This document shows positions 34,309 through 43,257 of a DNA stretch of 53,305 nucleotides, piece by piece. Below the pieces are notes generated by a model. It was not told where the DNA came from. It did no database searches and worked only from the letters and a program-made list of their open reading frames with translations. A program made the position numbers and the translations under genes. The number at the start of each line of letters is the position of its first letter. The stretch's first letter is position 1. The DNA is taken from assembly GCA_016934265.1 (NCBI GenBank), contig JAFGTF010000006.1, forward strand, positions 1 to 53,305. The letters run 5' to 3'. This stretch comes from Spirochaetota bacterium. GTDB lineage: Bacteria > Spirochaetota > B62-G9 > DRHN01.

Positions 34309-36294
34309 TCATCTCTTAATACTATATTTCCGCAGTTTCCTGTAGAGTGTATCCCGGCCTATTCCCAGAATACGTGCGGATTTCGATATATTGCCGTTAT
34401 TCTCAATAAGCGTCTTCTCTAGAATGGAGTATTCATAATCTTGCATGGTTTTTTCCGCGATTGTAGTCCGGATGCCGTGAGTGTTATCAATCTTCTTTCT
34501 GATATAAGAGGGAATACTTCCGGTGCTGATAACTTCTCCGGTTTCAAACACAAACGCTCTCTCAATACAGCTTTCGAGCTCCCTTACGTTTCCCGGCCAG
34601 GAGTACGTCTCAAATATTCCATATACCTCGGAGTCTATTCCGCGAATAGGTTTTTCACTTCTCGATGTTAAGCGTTTTAGAAAAAATCCACACAATAATG
34701 ATATATCGCTTCTACGCTCACTCAGAGAAGGAAGCTGGATGGTAATCGTATTTACTCGGAAAAACAGATCATCACGAATAATACCGTTCTCTATTTCATC
34801 TATGAGATCCGTTTTTGAAGCTGAAATAAGGCGAATATCCACCGGTATTAAACGTTCACTCCCGATCCTGTTAACCATCCCGGTCTGGAGGACTCGCAAC
34901 AGCTTTGTCTGCATATTTAACGGCATGCTGTCAAGCTCATCTAAAAATAATGTGCCGCCGTCTGCCATCTCTATTTTTCCCGGCTTTCCACCCTTGCGGG
35001 CACCGGTAAAAGATCCCGCATCATACCCAAACAATTCACTCTCTATGAGATCGGCAGGTATAGCGCCGCAGTTTATCGCTATAAACGGCGCCGACTTTCG
35101 CGAAGAGTGATTGTGTACGGCCTGGGCGAACATTTCCTTTCCCGTGCCCGTCTTGCCGATTATCAGAACAGGTGAACTCTCTTTTGCCGCAAGCTTTGCT
35201 TCCTCTACCGCTTTCCTCAACAGCTCGTTCTCCCCGATTATATCGCTAAAGGTGTAAAAAGCCTGTTGGCCGTGTATTTTCTGGGTAATCCTCTGTATCT
35301 TCTCGATATCTTTAAAAAAAATGCAATTATAAATGTCCTTTTTCTCAACATCCGCAATTTTTCTCATCGTCATGTAGAAGAACTTCCTTTTCCTGCCGAT
35401 GACCGTGGATATCTCCTTATCAACTATTTCGCGATTTACGCCGAAAAGGTCATTCGCCTTTTTAAGGGATCGGAAATTCGTTATGAACCTGTTTCCTGTC
35501 AATGATGCCAGTATATCAATGCCCATTCTATTGGACAGACAGATCTTACCCTCGTTATCAAAAATAATAACACCTTCATACGTTTCCTGGAGGATCATAT
35601 TCGAGATTTCTCCGAATCGATGAAGCTTCTTAATGGTATTCTGATTTGTGAACGCCAGATCGATGGCCCGTGCAAGCCCGACAACCATGCCGAGCGTATG
35701 TTGATGCACTAGTGTGTAATGACCGGATATATTCAAAACGCCGACGATCTTTTTTTGTTGATCATGAATCGGCGCAGAAGAGCATGTCCAATCATGAAGA
35801 TGCTGGTTGTAATGCTCGAATGAGTTGACCTGAATCGGTGTATCCTCAACCAACACAAGTGAAATGCCGCATGTTCCCGCCACCTGCTCGTTTCTACACA
35901 CCCCTATATGTCTGTTGAGCAGGTTGGTCCTTTCAAGGACCGCTTCATCTCCCTCTGAAATCAGGAAAAACCCTTCACTGTCCGTGAGATTGATTCTGAA
36001 ACCCGAGCCCTTTACCATCTGTGTAAGGGCGGCAATAGGTTCACGGGCTGCGTTTACGAGAGCACTGGATTTTTTCAACCGCTCCGTTATATCGAATGAC
36101 TCCGATATGTCGTATAACTCTTTGAATGATAGATCCTCCGTCGGGTCCACCCCGTATTCTTTACTTCGAATCCACGATTCGGCTATGACGGGTCTTACTA
36201 CATTTCTATCAATGGTCCCCTTTTTTATAAATGTCTCCCATGCGGACTTCATCACCTTTTGTCGCTCATTATCCCAGTCCCCGACCATCAACAA
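34309..36294 (-). CDS. Sigma54-dependent transcriptional activator, AcoR/DhaR-like
   Basis: 661 aa. The N-terminal GAF-type sensor covers about residues 75-215 (GTCGISLVLVEDTPIQV, HDWTCSSAPIHD). A PAS-like segment spans about 225-330. The AAA+ domain starts near 345, with Walker A GKTGTGKE (380-387), the sigma54-contact loop GSFTGA and Walker B GGTLFLDEL. The Fis-type HTH is at the end (NISKSARILGIGRDTLYRKLRKY). It probably senses a small molecule and drives both the importer genes downstream and the divergent operon. Sigma54-type sites are present on both sides. Confidence 0.93.
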   Translation of the reverse strand: MLMVGDWDNERQKVMKSAWETFIKKGTIDRNVVRPVIAESWIRSKEYGVDPTEDLSFKELYDISESFDITERLKKSSALVNAAREPIAALTQMVKGSGFRINLTDSEGFFLISEGDEAVLERTNLLNRHIGVCRNEQVAGTCGISLVLVEDTPIQVNSFEHYNQHLHDWTCSSAPIHDQQKKIVGVLNISGHYTLVHQHTLGMVVGLARAIDLAFTNQNTIKKLHRFGEISNMILQETYEGVIIFDNEGKICLSNRMGIDILASLTGNRFITNFRSLKKANDLFGVNREIVDKEISTVIGRKRKFFYMTMRKIADVEKKDIYNCIFFKDIEKIQRITQKIHGQQAFYTFSDIIGENELLRKAVEEAKLAAKESSPVLIIGKTGTGKEMFAQAVHNHSSRKSAPFIAINCGAIPADLIESELFGYDAGSFTGARKGGKPGKIEMADGGTLFLDELDSMPLNMQTKLLRVLQTGMVNRIGSERLIPVDIRLISASKTDLIDEIENGIIRDDLFFRVNTITIQLPSLSERRSDISLLCGFFLKRLTSRSEKPIRGIDSEVYGIFETYSWPGNVRELESCIERAFVFETGEVISTGSIPSYIRKKIDNTHGIRTTIAEKTMQDYEYSILEKTLIENNGNISKSARILGIGRDTLYRKLRKYSIKR

Positions 36295-36556
36295 AGCCCC
36301 TTTTTTGTGTATTGTTTTACTACACTACTGAAATATATATACTCATAAAATGTATATAGTATACCATCTCATAGAAATATGTAGTATAACTTCAATCGTC
36401 GTACTTTTCTTCACCTACATTGGTCACTCAAAAAACGCGTTGATCCGTCATTCATTCTCATCCGGTTGTATTGTATTATAATAATACATATTCCCTGTAT
36501 TTCCTCTTTTTTTCTATAAAAGTGAACCTAAAAATGACCGTCTGGAAAGTCGATGA

Positions 36557-36581
36557 TTGTTACACTTTAAGCAAGTAACAA
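36557..36581. promoter_or_regulatory. Candidate enhancer site for the sigma54 activator
   Basis: Perfect inverted repeat TTGTTAC-N11-GTAACAA. It lies about 105-130 bp upstream of the predicted start from the sigma54 promoter at 36661, which is the normal place for an enhancer-binding protein. An isolated TGTTAC half-site follows near 36598. Confidence 0.5.
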
Positions 36582-36660
36582 ACCATCGGTCGTCTTCTGT
36601 TACCATACTTTTTCGAGTTCTTCATCATGATGAACCCTATAGTATAACTTATCTGTAAGT

Positions 36661-36676
36661 TGGCAAAGAACTTGCT
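36661..36676 (+). promoter_or_regulatory. Sigma54 (-24/-12) promoter for the ADH operon
   Basis: TGGCAAAGAACTTGCT, with GG (36662-36663) and GC (36674-36675) exactly 10 nt apart. Transcription would start near 36687 and read the short leader ORF and then the MDR dehydrogenase gene. Confidence 0.78.
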
Positions 36677-36798
36677 TATATATAACTGATAATGATTTTT
36701 ATTACTTTTGATATCTCAGTTGCAGTTTGTTATATTTTAGGAATTCTATAGACCCATACTCAAAAGATATCGATCTGCGCTTGTTAAGGGATAGTTAT

Positions 36799-36837
36799 AT
36801 GAGCCTTGCCGGAAAATTCAGGCGGTTGAAGCCATGA
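36799..36837 (+). CDS. Possible 12-codon leader peptide overlapping the ADH start
   Basis: A short frame encoding MSLAGKFRRLKP, with AAGGG upstream. Its TGA overlaps the ATG of the dehydrogenase (ATGA). The dehydrogenase itself has almost no ribosome site, so translation may depend on coupling to this frame. It is too short to prove by sequence alone. Confidence 0.4.
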   Translation: MSLAGKFRRLKP

Positions 36838-37859
36838 AGGCATACGTGTTCACACGCTATCAACATATAGAACCCATGCAATATGACACTCCTGCGCCGC
36901 CCGAAGAACATGCGTTGATAAAGCTCACACACTGCGGAATAAGTCAGATGGATGTCGATACATACCTTGGAAGAGAACAAAAGGTCGTTCCTCCTAAAGT
37001 GTTGGGGAGCGAAATCTGCGGCACGGTAATAAAGATAAACTCTTCTGATACACTCGACAAACTGGAAGGTGTTAACGTAGCGGTGGATCCCGTCATATCT
37101 TGCGGTTACTGCAATGAATGCGTGGCAGGCAACGGCAACCATTGCGAAAATATCGAAGTAATCGGTTTTACCTGTGACGGAGGGTTCGCAGAATATGTAA
37201 TTGTACCGGTAAAAAATATATATCCTCTGCCGGATATTGGAGATATGGAGTGTTTCACCCTTGCCGGTGCACTCGCTTCCGCAATACATCTCGACTCAAC
37301 TGTTCGTCTAAAGAAGGGCGGTCAGTGTGTTATTCTCGGTTCTCGGCCTTTTGAAATCTTATGCGGCCTGGTTTTACTCAGGCGGAGCGGGGTCAGTGTC
37401 ATCATTATAGATGACAACCTGTTTCGGCTGAACATTGCACAGAGTCTCGGACTTACCTGTATTTACCTATCCGGCGGTACCCTGAACAATATGGTGGATG
37501 AAAGCTACTTCGAGAATGATAAGCGCGTTGATACAGTCATAATCGGCTCCTCGCAGATTCAAAACTCTTTATATCTCGGAATCGAGCTTGTGCGCCCGAG
37601 AGGACATATTTTGTTTACAAGAAATATTCGAAATGATGAATGTTTAGAATCAGTGAGTATTCTCGAAAAAGAGCTCGTTATTACAGGAGTAAATCTTTAC
37701 ATGAAAGAGGATTTTAAAAGGAGCATCGATGATATTGCAATTCATGCGGATAATTATTCTTCGCTTATAACACATAGATTGCCGTTTGCCGGAATCTCAA
37801 GCGGATTACAGATATTGAAAACTGTATCTGAATGCATGCAGGTTATTCTGGTTAACTGA
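36834..37859 (+). CDS. Zinc-type MDR alcohol dehydrogenase family protein, degenerate catalytic site
   Basis: 341 aa, medium-chain dehydrogenase/reductase. The structural zinc lobe is intact (CGYCNECVAGNGNHC). The catalytic zinc site is not. The Cys of CGISQMD is present, but the usual GHE motif reads GSE, and the usual EP pair is GA (LAGALASAIH). The dinucleotide fold is also poor: GSRPFE instead of GxGxxG. It may act without catalytic zinc, have a new role, or be decaying. It is the first gene after the sigma54 promoter at 36661. Start coupled to a tiny leader frame. Confidence 0.75.
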   Translation: MKAYVFTRYQHIEPMQYDTPAPPEEHALIKLTHCGISQMDVDTYLGREQKVVPPKVLGSEICGTVIKINSSDTLDKLEGVNVAVDPVISCGYCNECVAGNGNHCENIEVIGFTCDGGFAEYVIVPVKNIYPLPDIGDMECFTLAGALASAIHLDSTVRLKKGGQCVILGSRPFEILCGLVLLRRSGVSVIIIDDNLFRLNIAQSLGLTCIYLSGGTLNNMVDESYFENDKRVDTVIIGSSQIQNSLYLGIELVRPRGHILFTRNIRNDECLESVSILEKELVITGVNLYMKEDFKRSIDDIAIHADNYSSLITHRLPFAGISSGLQILKTVSECMQVILVN

Positions 37860-37913
37860 TACGGTATGGGCTGTCCGTTCAATTGTTAAGTACTTCACAA
37901 AGAGAAGGTGATG

Positions 37914-39008
37914 ATGACCACTAAAAAGAAGACCAGTATCGCAGTAATCCCTGGAGACGGTATAGGGCCAGAAATATCGAGGGAAGCGGTGAAGGTGGCA
38001 TCTCAGGCTGCCGAGAGGGAGAGTGCGACGCTTGAGTACGAGTGGTTCGACTGGGGGTGTGACTATTATCTCACTCACGGCCGGATGATGCCCGATGATA
38101 TTCTGGATATTCTCGCAGGCTTCGACGCAATTTTCTTGGGTTGTGTCGGTGACGCGGCAAAGGTGCCGGACCATATCTCCCTGTCTCTTCTCCTCACGAT
38201 CCGGAAAGGCTTCGACCAGTATGTAAACCTCAGGCCAATCTATCTATACGAGGGAGTCCCGACAGCGCTCGCAAAGGCGGTACCGGGGATGATCGATCTC
38301 GTCGTGGTGAGAGAAAACGTGGAGGGCGAATACGCGCAGGTCGGCGGGAGGTTCAAAACGGGGACGGCGGAGGAGGTCGCGATACAGACCGGCGTGTTTA
38401 CGAGAAAGGGCACCGAGCGGGTTATGCGGTACGCATTCGAGCTTTCACGAAAGAGGGGGAAACTCGGCAATGAGAACGGGTTCACCGGTATGGTAACGAA
38501 CTGCTCAAAATCGAACGCCCTGAACTACTCGATGGTCTTCTGGGACGATATCTACGACGAAGTTTCGAAGGATTATCCAGATATAAAGAAAGATTTCGCG
38601 CTTGTTGACGCGCTTACCATGTGGTTCGTGAAGAACCCCGAATACTTCGACGTGGTCGTCGCATCGAACCTCTTCGGCGACATCATCACCGATCTCGGTG
38701 CAATGTTACAGGGCGGTATGGGATTCGCCGCAGGCGGCAACGTAAATCCGGAGAAAGTCTACCCTTCGATGTTCGAGCCCATACACGGATCCGCACCGAA
38801 GTATACGGGGAAAAACGTAATCAATCCGATCGCCTCTTTCGAGGCAATGAGGATGCTTCTCGAGCACGTCGGACTGCAGAGGGCGGCTTTTTCCCTGCAG
38901 GAGGCGATTCGTACAGTCCTGAAAGAGGGCAGGGCCAGAACAAGGGACATGGGAGGAGACGCCCATACCACGGACGTGGGAGACGCGGTCGTCGCAGCCA
39001 TGACATAG
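37914..39008 (+). CDS. Tartrate/D-malate dehydrogenase family protein (TtuC/DmlA-like)
   Basis: 364 aa, isocitrate/isopropylmalate dehydrogenase superfamily. It opens with [59 protein letters not shown] and [10 protein letters not shown] follow; the DWGCDYY segment is typical of the tartrate/D-malate branch. NAD-dependent oxidative decarboxylation of a beta-hydroxy acid is expected. AGAAGG precedes two tandem ATGs and I chose the second (37914). Its base composition is clearly more GC-rich than the genes to its left. Ends in TAG. Confidence 0.87.
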   Translation: MTTKKKTSIAVIPGDGIGPEISREAVKVASQAAERESATLEYEWFDWGCDYYLTHGRMMPDDILDILAGFDAIFLGCVGDAAKVPDHISLSLLLTIRKGFDQYVNLRPIYLYEGVPTALAKAVPGMIDLVVVRENVEGEYAQVGGRFKTGTAEEVAIQTGVFTRKGTERVMRYAFELSRKRGKLGNENGFTGMVTNCSKSNALNYSMVFWDDIYDEVSKDYPDIKKDFALVDALTMWFVKNPEYFDVVVASNLFGDIITDLGAMLQGGMGFAAGGNVNPEKVYPSMFEPIHGSAPKYTGKNVINPIASFEAMRMLLEHVGLQRAAFSLQEAIRTVLKEGRARTRDMGGDAHTTDVGDAVVAAMT

Positions 39009-39265
39009 GACAGGACGCCCGCAGCGGTTTTAATACTATGCATGATTTGCTGACTCCGAACGATTACATGATATATATCACCAGGCGCTGACACTACTTC
39101 AAGGAGCAGGGTACAGTGAAACGGTACCGGCTTCTTTCCGCTACGGTGTTGTTCATATGAGCATTACGTAACTTAGGTATTTCGCTATCTGTCAACGCTC
39201 GCTGAAGCAAACAGTGCAACCGGGAGTCGATATGTTTCAATTATTCAGTACAAGGAGAGCATAGA

Positions 39266-40282
39266 ATGGTCAAGGTAGCAGTTGTCGGATACGGCGTTAT
39301 CGGGCAGAGACTCGCCGACGGCGTCGCGCTGCAGGAGGACATGGAGCTCGTCGGCGTCGCGGACATTGCACCGACCGTATCGATTCGCGCGCTTCGGGAC
39401 AGGGGAATGCCGTACGACCTCTACTGCGCCGCTTCCGGTGCCAAGAAAGCACTCGAAGACGCCGGAATCCCGGTACGCGGGACGCTCGAAGAGCTCGTCG
39501 ACCGAGCGGACATCGTGCTCGACGCGACAAGCGCCGGGGTGGGGGCGAAGAACAAAGAGCTTTATATACGGAAAAAGAAAAAGGCCGTGTTCCAGGGGGG
39601 AGAGAAAAACGAGATCGTAGATGTCTTCTTCCACGGGTACGCGAACTACGAGAAAGGAATCGGAAAAGATTTCCTCAAACTCACCTCCTGCAACACCACC
39701 GGTCTCATACGCGCTATCGACTGCCTCGACCGGGCGGTGGGTGTGGAGAAGACCGCCATCACCATCATACGGCGGGTCGCGGACCCGGGGGACGTTCACA
39801 GGGGCCTGACGAATGTCCTGCAAATCGACCCCGTGCCGAGCCACCAGGCCGTCGATCTCATGACCATCATGCCGCACGTGCCGTGCACCGGCGTACTCGT
39901 CCATACGCCGGTGACCCACGGACATATCATCAGCATCGTGGCAACCCCGAAGAAGACCATATCGGTGGATTCCGCGATCGACCTGTTCAGGGCGCACCCG
40001 CGTATGATGGTGGTAAAGATAGCGGACGGGTTCAACTCCAACGCGGCATTCTTCCGCTACGCACGCGACAGAGGCAACCTGCGGGGCGACCAGTACGAAA
40101 TCGGCGTGTGGGAGGAAGCGGTCGCACTGTCGGGCAGAGACCTTATATTTTCCATCAATATACCTCAGGAGGCGGTGGTCATACCTGAGACGATGGATGC
40201 GATACGGGCGGCGATCCCCATGCAAAAAGACCGCTTGGAGGCGGTCGGTCTTACCAACAGGTATCTCGGTATGAACGCCTAA
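39266..40282 (+). CDS. gap: Archaeal-type (type II) glyceraldehyde-3-phosphate dehydrogenase
   Basis: 338 aa. The N-terminal Rossmann motif is VAVVGYGVIGQRLADG. The catalytic Cys142 lies in LTSCNTTGLIRA, the signature of the archaeal type II enzyme; bacterial GapA has SCTTN. Length and the C-terminal part (PHVPCTGVLVHTPVTHGH) also fit the archaeal family. It should interconvert glyceraldehyde-3-phosphate and 1,3-bisphosphoglycerate. AAGGAG precedes the ATG. Only 14 bp separate it from an archaeal-type phosphoglycerate kinase. Confidence 0.9.
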   Translation: MVKVAVVGYGVIGQRLADGVALQEDMELVGVADIAPTVSIRALRDRGMPYDLYCAASGAKKALEDAGIPVRGTLEELVDRADIVLDATSAGVGAKNKELYIRKKKKAVFQGGEKNEIVDVFFHGYANYEKGIGKDFLKLTSCNTTGLIRAIDCLDRAVGVEKTAITIIRRVADPGDVHRGLTNVLQIDPVPSHQAVDLMTIMPHVPCTGVLVHTPVTHGHIISIVATPKKTISVDSAIDLFRAHPRMMVVKIADGFNSNAAFFRYARDRGNLRGDQYEIGVWEEAVALSGRDLIFSINIPQEAVVIPETMDAIRAAIPMQKDRLEAVGLTNRYLGMNA

Positions 40283-40296
40283 AAGCGGAGAGAAAG

Positions 40297-41541
40297 ATGA
40301 AACGGGATCACGGTATTCGTTCCATCGACGAGGGCGAGTTCCGGGGCAAACGGGTACTGCTCAGGGTCGATATAAATTCGCCGATAGACAGAAAAACAGG
40401 AAGGATTGCAAACGACAACAGGATACGAAAGAGCGTACCTACGATAAAAGACCTCTCCGATATGGGGGCGAGACTGACGCTCATCGCACACCAGGGTGAC
40501 AGCACCGACTACCGGTCGCTGATCAGCCTCCGGGAGCACGCACACCGCCTCGCGGACCTACTCGTAAAGCCGGTTTTTTTCATCGAAGACGTCGCAGGCC
40601 CTGAAGCCGCAAAACGAATCGAATCATTGAAAGACGGCGAGATTCTGCTGCTCGACAACCTGCGGTACCTCACCGAGGAGGTATCGACGTTCGAGGACAG
40701 CGTGAAGCTCTCACCGGATGAAATGGGCTCGGTTTACCTCATACGTCGGCTCGCCCCGCTCTTCGACTGCTACGTGAACGACGCTTTCTCGGCCGCCCAC
40801 CGCGGTTCCCCCTCCATGGTCGGTTTTGAGAAACGGTTGCCCTCATACGGAGGAAGACTGCTGCTGGCCGAGCTTGCCGCGCTCCGTGCGATCACGAAAA
40901 ACCCGCGTCGACCCTGCGTGTTCATGCTCGGGGGAAGCAGGGCGGGAGACGCGTTCGGTATGATCAAAAAGGTGCTCGACGAGAAGGCGGCCGATTGCAT
41001 CCTGACGAGCGGGCTCGTCGGTCATATCTTCATGATGGCGGACGGGAGAAGTCTCGGCGGGCCCTCCAAGTCGCTCATCATCGAAAAAGGATATGGGAAA
41101 TTCATAGAAAACGCGAAAGAATACCTGACGCGATACGGGGAGATCGTCCGCTACCCCCTTGACGTCGCGTACGGTCGGGGTAACAGGAGGGAGGAGGCGC
41201 TGCTGGACGAGCTTCCAGTCGACGCGCTCCTGTTCGATATAGGGGAGCGGACGATCGCCGAATATTCCAAGGTCGTCGAAGAGGCGAAGACTGTTTTCGT
41301 AAACGGGCCTTCGGGGGTGTACGAGGAAGATATCTCGAGCAGGGGGACGAAAGCGCTCTGGAAGGCGGTCGAGCTGACCGGCGCCTACACCGTCGTCGGG
41401 GGCGGCGATACCGTGACCTCATTCACGAGATTCACAGACCCCGAAAAGATCGACTACGTATCCACTGCGGGCGGCGCGCTCATACGGTACCTGTCCGGCG
41501 CCGAGCTTCCGCTTTTAACCGCACTGAGAGAGGGAATGTAA
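40297..41541 (+). CDS. pgk: Archaeal-type phosphoglycerate kinase
   Basis: 414 aa. It opens with GKRVLLRVDINSPIDRKTGR (substrate-binding Asp/Asn), then DNRIRKSVPTI, LIAHQGD in the position of the bacterial LxSHLGRP, and CYVNDAFSAAHRG. The ATP site includes MLGGSRAGDAFGMI, VNGPSGVYE and VVGGGDTVT. The DINSPI, HQGD and DAFSAAH variants are those of archaeal PGKs. It forms a two-gene unit with the preceding archaeal-type GAPDH. It converges on the DUF2148 gene. Confidence 0.9.
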   Translation: MKRDHGIRSIDEGEFRGKRVLLRVDINSPIDRKTGRIANDNRIRKSVPTIKDLSDMGARLTLIAHQGDSTDYRSLISLREHAHRLADLLVKPVFFIEDVAGPEAAKRIESLKDGEILLLDNLRYLTEEVSTFEDSVKLSPDEMGSVYLIRRLAPLFDCYVNDAFSAAHRGSPSMVGFEKRLPSYGGRLLLAELAALRAITKNPRRPCVFMLGGSRAGDAFGMIKKVLDEKAADCILTSGLVGHIFMMADGRSLGGPSKSLIIEKGYGKFIENAKEYLTRYGEIVRYPLDVAYGRGNRREEALLDELPVDALLFDIGERTIAEYSKVVEEAKTVFVNGPSGVYEEDISSRGTKALWKAVELTGAYTVVGGGDTVTSFTRFTDPEKIDYVSTAGGALIRYLSGAELPLLTALREGM

Positions 41542-41746
41542 CCGGGGCTTCTTCTCCCGCACGCCGCTTTTTTCCGGCGGGTGCATCGCAGTACGGATCG
41601 GTTTATGGATCGTATACGTGACCGGTTTTTGTGTGCCGTTTTAAACACAGAGAAGGACCGGCTGCTTTTTCACTGCTTGTCGCGCCCGGGCGGCCTTCAC
41701 GGGTAAGAAGCCAAATAACGGCTGTCTTTTATTCCTCATCCAACGT

Positions 41747-42268
41747 TCAACGGTCGAAGAAGATGCTCTTGCCCGTTGCCGAGAGAGGAATTCCCATGAC
41801 GTACTCCGACTCACAGTATCCCATCTCCCGGGCCACCGCGCCTATGCGGTACATGATCCGGTTGTCCGCGTTGAGGATGCCCGCCGTCTTCACCGCGGAG
41901 CCGATCGCTATACCGAGGTCGACAAGCCTGAACGCGCAGTGGGGGCCGGTGAATTCGACATCTACACGCTTTGCGTTCTCGAGCTTCTCGCAGGTCTCGA
42001 ACCCGCAGGCGCCGCAGTTCAGCCCGAGATGCCGGTCGTCCTTAATCCCGATGAGAACGACCACCTCGCTGTCGATCGTATTCCGTCCGTCTCTGTCGAA
42101 GCCGCGCTTCTTTTTCTTTTCTCCGAACCCGATCATTCCTTCCCCGAGCTTCTTCACATCATCGCCTTCGAGAATCTTGATCTCCAGATAATCGTCGCCG
42201 TGGCTCTTCGGCGCGGTACGGGCGGATATCGCCATGAGCTGTGCTATGGTCTTCAATCCTTCCATCAT
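41747..42268 (-). CDS. DUF2148 ferredoxin-domain protein
   Basis: 173 aa. Cys residues in LGLNCGACGFETCEKL and a further Cys in FTGPHCAFR suggest an Fe-S cluster. The ending (LGIAIGSAVKTAGILNADNRIMYRIGAVA) is typical of DUF2148. Function unknown. Its ATG overlaps the stop of the alpha/beta hydrolase (ATGATGG), so the two are translationally coupled. Confidence 0.85.
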   Translation of the reverse strand: MMEGLKTIAQLMAISARTAPKSHGDDYLEIKILEGDDVKKLGEGMIGFGEKKKKRGFDRDGRNTIDSEVVVLIGIKDDRHLGLNCGACGFETCEKLENAKRVDVEFTGPHCAFRLVDLGIAIGSAVKTAGILNADNRIMYRIGAVAREMGYCESEYVMGIPLSATGKSIFFDR

Positions 42269-43257
42269 TCAGCCTCCTCGCTGTTCGTTGTGTTATCACG
42301 TCGGGACGTTTCGATCCCCCGGATGAACGTCGTGACCGCTTCGACCAGCCCCTCCGCAAGAGGCAGCGACGGGTTCGAATAGGCATTCATCTGCGACCGC
42401 TGGTCTTTATCCGCCTCCTTCAGGACGTGGTTCATCTTCTCCACCGTCACCGAATCCGCGTTTCGAGATGCCGCAAAAAGGGCCGCTGCATCGGATGAGC
42501 TCGTCTGTATGTCCGTTTCCCCCTGCACTATCAGCACCGGCACGGAGAGCTTCGAGATCTCCTCGGACGGATCGTAGGCGAAGTAGCTTATGAGAAACGG
42601 CTGGACCGACGGCCGAAACAGCGGCATGAGAACCTTGTCCATCTTCCGTACCGTTCTCCCTGAAAGAAGCTCGTCCACGATACCGGCCGCCTCCTCGTAG
42701 AGCGCAGCTGAAAGCTGCGGCGCTATCTGCCTGAGCAGTATATCGTAGATCGGAAAGCCCGCCCCCGCAATCGAGACGAACCCGTCGACGGCTGCGGACT
42801 GCGAGGCGAGCATGCCGACGAGCGACCCCTCGCTGTGCCCTATCACCGTAACGGAGGAAAACCGCGCGTCATCCCGAAGGAATTCGACGAGACTGACCGC
42901 ATCGCGGACAAAGTCCTCCATCACGACCTCTTCCTCTTTCAGTGCCGAACTCGCGCTCTTCCCGATACCACGCTTGTCGTATCGAAGCGACGCGATGCCC
43001 TCTGCGGCAAGGCCTTCCCCGAGCAGCCTGAGGTGATCGTTCTTCCCCGGTAAAAGCGTCGAGTTTCCGTCCCGGTCCGTCGGGCCCGAGCCCGCGATGA
43101 TGAGCGCGACACAGACCGCCCCCGCCGTTTTCGGGAGCTCCAACGTACCGTGGAGCTCAAATCCCTCCCGTTGTACCGTTACTTCCTCGGACTCCGCGTT
43201 ACCGATCATCGGAACAAATAATACACAGGAAAAAAGAAATATCAAAGCAGCTTTCAT
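42265..43257 (-). CDS. Alpha/beta hydrolase with signal peptide
   Basis: 330 aa. There is a signal peptide (LIFLFSCVLFVPMIGNAES). The oxyanion region reads LIIAGSGPTDRDGN, with RYDKRGIGKS after it. The nucleophile elbow is GHSEGS (Ser nucleophile). A late Asp (VQGETDIQ) and His (KMNHVLKEADKDQR) complete the triad. It is an exported esterase/peptidase-like enzyme with unknown substrate. It overlaps both neighbours by 4 bp: the GbsR gene upstream and the DUF2148 gene downstream. Confidence 0.87.
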   Translation of the reverse strand: MKAALIFLFSCVLFVPMIGNAESEEVTVQREGFELHGTLELPKTAGAVCVALIIAGSGPTDRDGNSTLLPGKNDHLRLLGEGLAAEGIASLRYDKRGIGKSASSALKEEEVVMEDFVRDAVSLVEFLRDDARFSSVTVIGHSEGSLVGMLASQSAAVDGFVSIAGAGFPIYDILLRQIAPQLSAALYEEAAGIVDELLSGRTVRKMDKVLMPLFRPSVQPFLISYFAYDPSEEISKLSVPVLIVQGETDIQTSSSDAAALFAASRNADSVTVEKMNHVLKEADKDQRSQMNAYSNPSLPLAEGLVEAVTTFIRGIETSRRDNTTNSEEAE

